Assembly: GCA_947311455.1 (NCBI GenBank)
Contig: CAMZKY010000153.1
Coordinates: 1-21,087, forward strand
Origin: an uncultured Marinosulfonomonas sp.
GTDB taxonomy: Bacteria; Pseudomonadota; Alphaproteobacteria; Rhodobacterales; Rhodobacteraceae
Length of the DNA stretch: 21,087 bases
Reading direction: 5' to 3'
The notes below the pieces were generated by a model, which saw only the letters and a program-made list of their open reading frames with translations, was not told where the DNA came from and ran no database searches. Made by a program: the position numbers and the translations under genes. Positions 16,449 through 21,087 of this stretch are shown here, piece after piece. Each line of letters starts with the position of its first letter. Within the stretch, counting starts at the first letter, position 1.

Positions 16449-17036
16449 TTATTTCCCTTTGGTCTGGGTGTTGTCTGACGCATCGTCAGTTTCTATTTCA
16501 TCAGAATCGGTTTTGCTTAACGTGCCAGCGGCCTTACGTTGGCGCAGCATTTCTTTGATCAGATCATCCGTAAGCATCAATTTAGCATCCGACAGCCAAT
16601 CGAATTTTAGCCCGATCGTGCCTTCGGACAGGTTGATCAAAACCTCATCACCGTCAATGCCAGCCAGAATGCCGCGAAAACGGCGGCGGCCATCAATTAA
16701 TTCATCAGTTTCGACCTTGGCATCATAGCCCTGCCAAACATCAAAATCCTTAAGGCGGGTCAGCGGGCGATCAATGCCCGGACTGGATACTTCTAGCGCA
16801 TATGGATCTTCTACAGGGTCTTCGACATCCAAAACCGCAGAAATCGCACTGGATATTTTGGCGCAATCATCAACTTCGATCCCACCCTCAGGCGTTTCGG
16901 CCATGATTTGCACAATCTTGTTCTTACCACCCATCATCCGAACGCGCACCAATTCATACCCCATGCCTTCGACAACGGGTTGAATGATAGAGGCCAGCTT
17001 GCGATCAATGGCGGCTTTGGCGATGAGGTCGTTCAT
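16449..17036 (-). CDS. rimP: Ribosome maturation factor RimP
   Basis: Cytoplasmic assembly factor for the 30S subunit, formerly YlxS/YhbC/P15a. The product is 195 residues, longer than many relatives because of an acidic, low-complexity C-terminal tail (KTDSDEIETDDASDN). The alpha/beta N-terminal domain contains the signatures GYELVRVRM and YALEVSSPGIDRPLTRLKDF (about 83-102). The SH3-like C-terminal domain follows (about 105-165). The ATG has AGGA in CGAGGATT upstream. It is the first gene of the rimP-nusA-ylxR-infB operon. Its leader carries three hairpins, including a terminator. Confidence 0.97.
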   Translation of the reverse strand: MNDLIAKAAIDRKLASIIQPVVEGMGYELVRVRMMGGKNKIVQIMAETPEGGIEVDDCAKISSAISAVLDVEDPVEDPYALEVSSPGIDRPLTRLKDFDVWQGYDAKVETDELIDGRRRFRGILAGIDGDEVLINLSEGTIGLKFDWLSDAKLMLTDDLIKEMLRQRKAAGTLSKTDSDEIETDDASDNTQTKGK

Positions 17037-17050
17037 ATTCTAATCCTCGG

Positions 17051-17068
17051 GTGCTTACGATTAAGCAC
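17051..17068 (-). promoter_or_regulatory. Leader hairpin 3, just before the rimP ribosome binding site
   Basis: A perfect 7-bp stem, GTGCTTA with TAAGCAC, around a 4-base loop. It sits between the terminator T-run and the CGAGGA ribosome binding site of rimP. It may shield the 5' end of processed mRNA or influence initiation. Confidence 0.55.
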
Positions 17069-17093
17069 AAAAAAACGGGCGCGCGGCCCGTTT
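17069..17093 (-). terminator. Intrinsic terminator in the rimP leader (possible attenuator)
   Basis: On the minus strand an 8-bp perfect stem, AAACGGGC (17093-17086) and GCCCGTTT (17080-17073), has a 5-base G/C loop and runs into seven Ts (17075-17069). It is a strong terminator by form. It may end the transcript of the upstream solute-binding-protein gene. Only about 30 bases separate it from the rimP start, too few for another full promoter plus leader, so transcription into rimP-nusA-infB apparently has to pass through it. Confidence 0.82.
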
Positions 17094-17106
17094 GCGTATC
17101 CGGTGG

Positions 17107-17129
17107 ATGTTAGGGTTGGAAGCTAACAT
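17107..17129 (-). promoter_or_regulatory. Leader hairpin 1 of the rimP operon
   Basis: A perfect 7-bp inverted repeat, ATGTTAG and CTAACAT, with a 9-base loop. CGG/CCG pairs could extend its base. It lies between the predicted promoter and the terminator. No clear pairing that excludes the terminator (a classical antiterminator) was found. Confidence 0.5.
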
Positions 17130-17144
17130 GCCGCTGTTAAGGCC

Positions 17145-17173
17145 AATATACGCCCCCTTGGATAGAAATACAA
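17145..17173 (-). promoter_or_regulatory. Candidate rimP-nusA-infB promoter
   Basis: On the minus strand TTGTAT (17173-17168) is followed after exactly 17 bases by TATATT (17150-17145), a good -10 with a fair -35. It lies 11 bases after the stop of the upstream minus-strand gene. An inverted repeat CCCTTG/CAAGGG (17155-17160 and 17171-17176, 10-base gap) overlaps the -35 box and could be an operator or the remnant of a hairpin ending the upstream transcript. The leader would be about 100 bases. Confidence 0.5.
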
Positions 17174-17183
17174 GGGTGTTGTT

Positions 17184-18035
17184 TTAGGCCATCGACCATT
17201 GCGTGGGAATACAGATGTTATGGCAGGCCCAACCATCGCCAATCCGCCGCTCGCCTGTAAGCCGCGAGTTTTTGGCTAACGCCGGCGCACCATTAAGTGC
17301 GATCACTTCGGCCCGTCTGTTTGGGACATTGTTGAATCGAACAGGGTTTTGGGTAAGGTTGATCACATCAACCATCCGATCCAACAGCGCTACTTCGCGT
17401 TTGGTCTGAGTTTCAATCTGATGAATCTCTAGTTCATCAAACCAGCCCGCTGATCCATCTTTATAATGGGCAGCAACGCGCCGCGCCTGTAAAACGCCAT
17501 TTTCAAAGCCATCAATACGATAAAGCCCCGTTCCAACATTTTCCGACGTGCGAATTGTCATGCTTGGATGCGCCAATAAATAGGGTAAATCCGGCGTACC
17601 CGTTGTCATAGAAATTTCAACCTGATTGCGCCCGGTTTTCCTAATGTTCCTGATGGCCCACAAGTTTGGCTTTGCATTTTTAGTAAGCGCTGCGGACAAA
17701 ACCGCCACCACAGCACCGGCATCAAAAGGTCGATCATCATGAAACGCCACACCGCGGCGCAGCTCGAACGTCCAGCGTGTGGCATCGGCATTTGATTGCC
17801 AGCTTGTCGCCAATTCGCCAAGCAGCAAACCGTCGGGGGAAATACGGGTCAGGTTTTCGAAAACTGTACCATTTCGCATCGCACAGTTAAAAACATCACC
17901 GGAAAACGCCGCCCGTAGCAAACCACCCTGTTTCGGTGCGGCGCTGATCGGCACGCTGCTGGCCCCGAACACACCTGCCGCAATCGCTGCTTGCAGCAAT
18001 CCACGTCGTTTAAGTTGGGTCAGGTTTGTGGTCAT
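17184..18035 (-). CDS. Short Tat-exported solute-binding-like protein (SBP family 5 N-lobe)
   Basis: 283 residues related to the N-terminal part of DppA/OppA-type periplasmic binding proteins (family 5), which bind peptides or similar solutes for ABC importers. A twin-arginine signal is visible (KRRGLLQ at 9-15, then a hydrophobic stretch, likely cleavage near ISAA, 31-34). Family signatures include VFENLTRISPDG, LATSWQSNADATRWTFELRRGVAFHDDRPFDA and GTGLYRIDGFE. Typical members have about 500 residues; this one stops after the first-lobe return region and ends QWSMA, with no second large lobe. No permease or ATPase gene is adjacent. The coding frame is intact, so it is either a natural short form or an old truncation. 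Solute and partners are unknown. Confidence 0.72.
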   Translation of the reverse strand: MTTNLTQLKRRGLLQAAIAAGVFGASSVPISAAPKQGGLLRAAFSGDVFNCAMRNGTVFENLTRISPDGLLLGELATSWQSNADATRWTFELRRGVAFHDDRPFDAGAVVAVLSAALTKNAKPNLWAIRNIRKTGRNQVEISMTTGTPDLPYLLAHPSMTIRTSENVGTGLYRIDGFENGVLQARRVAAHYKDGSAGWFDELEIHQIETQTKREVALLDRMVDVINLTQNPVRFNNVPNRRAEVIALNGAPALAKNSRLTGERRIGDGWACHNICIPTQWSMA

Positions 18036-18097
18036 CTTAAGGTTCCAAATTCGAATCGATGCGTAGTTTGCGAAAGTTTCGCCGAGAAAACCATAGC

Positions 18098-19078
18098 TTA
18101 TTCAAAACTGCGATGACGAAGCGAATTCATTATACCCACCAAGGCGGCGGTGATTTCCGGCTCTGACAAGGCGTGGCCCGCCATCGGGATCATTTTCAGA
18201 TCACAGCGGTTCAGTTTTTTAGAAACAGCCCATGCAGATGCTGGCGGGCAAATCATATCAAACCTGCCCTGAACGATGGTTGTAGGAATGTCTTTGATCA
18301 CATTCAAATTATCAATGATCCAGCCATCATATTCCAAAAATGCACCATTGATGAAATAGTGATTCTCCAGCCGCGAAAACGCCAATGCGTATTGCCCCGG
18401 GGCCTCACCAATCACGCCGTTATACTGGATCGAGGCTAGCGCATTTTCCCACGCGGCCCACGCCCTAGCATATTTGATTTCAGTCTCTGATTCACCACAA
18501 AACAGGCCTGTATTGTAGGCGGAAATCAAATCATCTCGTTCATTTGCGGGAATAATGTTGCAAAAACCATCCCACAATTCCGGCCAAAACTGGCCAGCTC
18601 CACCCCCATAAAACCAATCCAGTTCGCGCTTCATCGCCAGAAATACACCACGCAGAACCAGCTGATGCACACGGTCGGGGTAGGTGATCGCATAAACCAG
18701 CGCAAGCGTTGCGCCCCAGCTGCCGCCAAAAACGATCCATTTGCCGATACCCAGAGCCGTGCGAATATGTTCGATATCAGCCACCAGATCCCATGTGGTA
18801 TTGTTGGCAATTTCGGCATGTGGTTTTGAGCGCCCGCAGCCACGTTGATCAAACAGGATAACCCGATAGATCGCCGGATCAAAATAACGCCGCATCGCCG
18901 GACTGCACCCGCCCCCCGGGCCACCATGCAAAACCACCACCGGAATCCCGTCGGGGTTTCCACATTGCTCCACATAAATACTATGCCCGTCACCCACCTC
19001 AAGCATCACCTGTTGAAACGGCGCAATTTGCGGAAACAAATAGGTTGATGCGCTTTTTTGACCTGCGATTTTATCCAT
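18098..19078 (-). CDS. pip: Prolyl aminopeptidase (proline iminopeptidase)
   Basis: Alpha/beta-hydrolase of peptidase family S33 that removes N-terminal proline from peptides, probably cytoplasmic. The product is 326 residues, close to the usual 310-330. The oxyanion motif HGGPGGG is at 51-57, the nucleophile elbow GGSWG has Ser120, the acid is Asp274 in GRFDMICP, and the base is His302 in MAGHALSE. DQRGCGRS (77-84) is characteristic. The start at 19078 (MDKIAGQ) has TAGGT upstream; the frame stays open for 47 more codons, but these are unconserved-looking and would overlap the ubiG region. It is divergent from ubiG (62 bases) and followed, 62 bases on, by the solute-binding-like gene, so these two may share a transcript and a peptide-use theme. 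Confidence 0.95.
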   Translation of the reverse strand: MDKIAGQKSASTYLFPQIAPFQQVMLEVGDGHSIYVEQCGNPDGIPVVVLHGGPGGGCSPAMRRYFDPAIYRVILFDQRGCGRSKPHAEIANNTTWDLVADIEHIRTALGIGKWIVFGGSWGATLALVYAITYPDRVHQLVLRGVFLAMKRELDWFYGGGAGQFWPELWDGFCNIIPANERDDLISAYNTGLFCGESETEIKYARAWAAWENALASIQYNGVIGEAPGQYALAFSRLENHYFINGAFLEYDGWIIDNLNVIKDIPTTIVQGRFDMICPPASAWAVSKKLNRCDLKMIPMAGHALSEPEITAALVGIMNSLRHRSFE

Positions 19079-19140
19079 GAAAGACCTATATTCAATCCAG
19101 AATGCTGTTATACCGCCTTTAAGAACGCATGGAGTGAAAA

Positions 19141-19887
19141 ATGCAAGCCGCCGAAACAAGTGTTGACCCAAAAGAGGTCGCAAAATTCGAAGCGATGGCC
19201 GCCGAATGGTGGGATCCAAACGGAAAATTTAAACCGCTTCATATGCTGAATCCGTGCCGTCTGGATTACGTGACCTCGCAAATCGCCGCCGAATTTGGCC
19301 GCGACTTGCAGGATAATCTACCGTTCAAAGGCCTGCGGATTCTGGATATCGGTTGCGGTGGCGGGCTGATTTCCGAACCCATGGCACGGCTTGGCGCAAC
19401 GGTTATCGGGGCGGATGCCGCTGCGGGAAATATTCCGGTTGCGCAAATCCACGCCAAACAGCAAGGGTTAGACATTGATTATCGCCACACTTTTGCCGAA
19501 GACCTAATCCTTGATGACGAAGTTTTTGATGTGGTGCTAAATCTGGAAGTGATCGAACACGTTGCCGTGCCACAGGATTTTCTGTTGGCCTGCGAGCAAT
19601 TGTTAAAACCTGGGGGATTGATGATTTGTTCGACAATCAATCGCAATCCGAAAAGTTATGCCGTGGCGATTTTGGGGGCCGAGGTGATTATGCGCTGGCT
19701 TCCCAAAGGCACCCATGAATGGCACAAGTTTATTACCCCTGATGAATTGGTGAAAATGATCAGTGCCGCAGGATTAGAGCCTCTAGACAAGAAAGGATTT
19801 GTATTCAATCCAATCAGCTGGACATGGTCTATTTCGTCGCATGATTTATCGGTGAATTACGTCACCGCCAGCGTTAAACCGACCTGA
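19141..19887 (+). CDS. ubiG: Ubiquinone biosynthesis O-methyltransferase UbiG
   Basis: SAM-dependent methyltransferase performing both O-methylation steps of ubiquinone synthesis (on the polyprenyl hydroxyphenol intermediate and on demethylubiquinone), at the inner face of the membrane. The product is 248 residues, normal. The N-terminal signature KFEAMAAEWWDPNGKFKPLH is typical. SAM motif I is DIGCGGG (69-75), followed by GADAA and the NLEVIEHV segment. GTHEWHKFITPDEL near the C-terminus is a family hallmark. The start at 19141 has GGAG about 6-9 bases upstream. Divergent from pip; its stop touches a possible small ORF through TGATG. Confidence 0.97.
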   Translation: MQAAETSVDPKEVAKFEAMAAEWWDPNGKFKPLHMLNPCRLDYVTSQIAAEFGRDLQDNLPFKGLRILDIGCGGGLISEPMARLGATVIGADAAAGNIPVAQIHAKQQGLDIDYRHTFAEDLILDDEVFDVVLNLEVIEHVAVPQDFLLACEQLLKPGGLMICSTINRNPKSYAVAILGAEVIMRWLPKGTHEWHKFITPDELVKMISAAGLEPLDKKGFVFNPISWTWSISSHDLSVNYVTASVKPT

Positions 19888-19982
19888 TGGTAACCCTTGA
19901 CGGGATTGCTGATTTGATTGCGACACACTTCGCGATACCTCCGGTGGAAGTGTTTGTAACAAGAAGAAATAGGCGGTTTTAA
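19887..19982 (+). CDS. Possible 31-residue small ORF after ubiG
   Basis: An ATG overlaps the ubiG stop by one base (TGATG) and opens 31 codons ending in TAA. The product begins MVTLDGIADLIATHF and ends VTRRNRRF: a short amphipathic stretch, then a basic tail. TGATG junctions often mark coupled genes, but such a short frame can arise by chance. It shares DNA with an ACACTTC/GAAGTGT inverted repeat, and its end overlaps the end of the convergent marR gene. No family is recognised. Confidence 0.25.
   Translation: MVTLDGIADLIATHFAIPPVEVFVTRRNRRF
19925..19953. terminator. Weak hairpin between convergent ubiG and marR
   Basis: ACACTTC (19925-19931) and GAAGTGT (19947-19953) form a 7-bp stem; ACC/GGT inside can pair within the 15-base loop. 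No long T-run follows on either strand, so this is at best an imperfect terminator for the convergent ubiG and marR transcripts. Confidence 0.35.
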
Positions 19983-20425
19983 GCGTCGTCTTGAGACAGC
20001 TGCTCACGCAATTCGCGCAGAACTGGCAGGGCTTGTTTCACTTTATCCGCGCCGATTGTTTCTACCACAGACGCAATGATCGGCGCGATGGCATTGATTG
20101 CCACATCACGGGCGATCCGCCCAGAGGCGCTAATCGAAACATGCTTACGCCGCGCATCATCCCAATCAGGGCGGATATGGATATGGCCGGCCCATTCCAG
20201 TTTACCCAATGTATTTGTCATAGCGCCGCGGGTGATGTGAAACGCCTTGGCCAATTGCGCAGGCGAGCGTTCTTCATTCACATGGGCCAAATGATTTAAA
20301 ACTGAAAAGTGCGAAAGCTCCATGCCCTTTGGCAAGGCTTTTGACAAGCGCGTACGCGCCAGCTGCTCGGCCATTAGGACCTCGCTAAAAAGCATCACAG
20401 CAAGCTGATCATTTTCGTTGCTCAT
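19979..20425 (-). CDS. MarR-family transcriptional regulator
   Basis: 148-residue winged-helix DNA-binding protein, expected to act as a dimer. The winged helix spans about residues 35-103: PAQLAKAFHITRGAMTNTLG is the helix-turn-helix, and DARRKHVSISASGR the wing. The flanking N- and C-terminal helices provide dimerisation. The ligand and targets cannot be inferred from sequence. Its ATG overlaps the stop of the nitrilase-family gene (ATGA, 20425-20422), so the two are translated together. This suggests a regulatory or metabolic link, though MarR proteins more often control divergent genes. Convergent with ubiG. Confidence 0.9.
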   Translation of the reverse strand: MSNENDQLAVMLFSEVLMAEQLARTRLSKALPKGMELSHFSVLNHLAHVNEERSPAQLAKAFHITRGAMTNTLGKLEWAGHIHIRPDWDDARRKHVSISASGRIARDVAINAIAPIIASVVETIGADKVKQALPVLRELREQLSQDDA

Positions 20426-21087
20426 TCTGGGCCTACAAACACTTGGCCGTTACTTAACGACGGAATTCGTTTTCTGGCGATAGAAATATCACCCAAATCA
20501 ATATCCACCATTTTGACACCAGGCTCGATGCCACCATCCAACAAAACCTCCCCCCATGGGGACACAACCAGTGAATGGCCGTATGTTTGGCGCGCGCGGC
20601 CTTTTGTAGCATGGTGCGTGCCGCATTGCGCAGCCGCAATCACAAAACACCCCGTTTCGATAGCGCGGGCACGCAACAACACTTCCCAATGGGCTTTGCC
20701 AGAAACGGGTGAAAATGCGGAAGGGCCAATCAGAATTTCAGCGCCTTTTAACGCAAGCGCGCGGTGTAAATACGGAAACCGCAAATCGTAACAAATCGTC
20801 ATGCCGATTTTGGCAATATCTGTTTCAGCGACAACGGCCTTTGCTCCGGGGCGATATCCAGCCGATTCGCGGTAGGTTTCTTCTTTGTCCAGATCAACAT
20901 CGAACATATGGATTTTGTCATACCGTGCCACAATTTCCCCTTTTGGAGAAATAAGAAAAGATCGATTCGCAAAACGCCCATCGGGATCGTCGGTTTTTAA
21001 ACCCAAGGATCCAACAGATACCCAAACTGACAGCGATTTAGCCTGCGCTTGAATAGCTTTTAACGTCGGGTCGTCTTCCTCGTATGC
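20422..21087 (-). CDS. Carbon-nitrogen hydrolase (nitrilase superfamily), 5' end outside window
   Basis: C-terminal 221 residues of a nitrilase/omega-amidase-type enzyme that hydrolyses a C-N bond (amide, deaminated glutathione or similar). The frame is open to the window edge, so the start and the catalytic Glu lie outside. The catalytic Lys is in YDKIHMFDVD and the catalytic Cys in MTICYDLRFP. RARAIETGCFVIAAAQ and the closing YGHSLVVSPWGEVL are also typical. The order and spacing match the Nit1/Nit2 branch (deaminated glutathione amidase or omega-amidase), but the substrate is not certain. A TTG at 21006 is only an internal in-frame codon. Its stop overlaps the marR start. Confidence 0.93.
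   Translation of the reverse strand, partial: AYEEDDPTLKAIQAQAKSLSVWVSVGSLGLKTDDPDGRFANRSFLISPKGEIVARYDKIHMFDVDLDKEETYRESAGYRPGAKAVVAETDIAKIGMTICYDLRFPYLHRALALKGAEILIGPSAFSPVSGKAHWEVLLRARAIETGCFVIAAAQCGTHHATKGRARQTYGHSLVVSPWGEVLLDGGIEPGVKMVDIDLGDISIARKRIPSLSNGQVFVGPE

Noticed and set aside
17095..17183. A tRNA (such as the initiator tRNA gene found upstream of rimP in enterobacteria) in the rimP leader
   Set aside because: No cloverleaf, T-loop consensus or CCA-adjacent acceptor stem can be built; the region is too short once the promoter and hairpins are placed.
19079..19219. A 47-codon N-terminal extension of the iminopeptidase frame
   Set aside because: The extra residues do not look like the family and would overlap the ubiG start on the other strand; MDKIAGQ with an upstream AGGT fits better.

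Overview
The window is a stretch of core chromosome from an alphaproteobacterium, most likely Rhodobacterales/Rhodobacteraceae. That placement is inferred from gene content, gene order (dnaK-dnaJ-radC, secA, a divergent parvulin-argJ-mutT, rimP-nusA-ylxR-infB) and protein style. Base composition looks intermediate (by eye about half G+C, not computed). I see no phage, insertion sequence, CRISPR, defence or toxin-antitoxin genes, and no tRNA or rRNA. Codon style is even throughout, with no sign of recent transfer.

Layout. (a) 2-1756, +: the 3' part of a membrane-anchored FlaA1/CapD-type nucleotide-sugar dehydratase, cut by the window edge. (b) 1757-5876, +: dnaK, dnaJ and radC. dnaK has a likely heat-shock/housekeeping promoter and a structured leader that can hide its ribosome binding site. 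A strong hairpin terminator lies between dnaK and dnaJ. (c) 5871-8549, -: secA, convergent with radC and overlapping it by six bases. (d) 8736-11303, +: an exported parvulin-type prolyl isomerase, argJ and a mutT-like Nudix gene, closely spaced and probably one operon. (e) 11304-11669: a 366-base gap holding a 40-codon GTG-start small gene with a strong ribosome binding site, then a bidirectional terminator shared with infB. (f) 17036-11670, -: the compact operon rimP-nusA-ylxR-infB, preceded by a promoter and three tandem hairpins, the middle one a textbook intrinsic terminator. (g) 19078-17184, -: a proline iminopeptidase and a half-length, Tat-exported solute-binding-like protein. (h) 19141-19887, +: ubiG, divergent from the iminopeptidase and followed by a possible 31-codon small ORF. 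(i) 21087-19979, -: a nitrilase-family hydrolase (5' end outside the window) coupled by ATGA to a MarR-type regulator.

Functionally the window combines protein folding and export (DnaK, DnaJ, SecA, a periplasmic isomerase), transcription-translation machinery (RimP, NusA, YlxR, IF-2), arginine and ubiquinone biosynthesis, and nucleotide-pool or DNA maintenance (MutT, RadC). All protein-coding genes except the small ORFs and the solute-binding protein belong to well-known families. The points most worth following are regulatory RNA structures (the dnaK leader, the rimP leader, the nusA-ylxR junction hairpin) and the short gene beside infB. I did not find a convincing new multi-gene system here.
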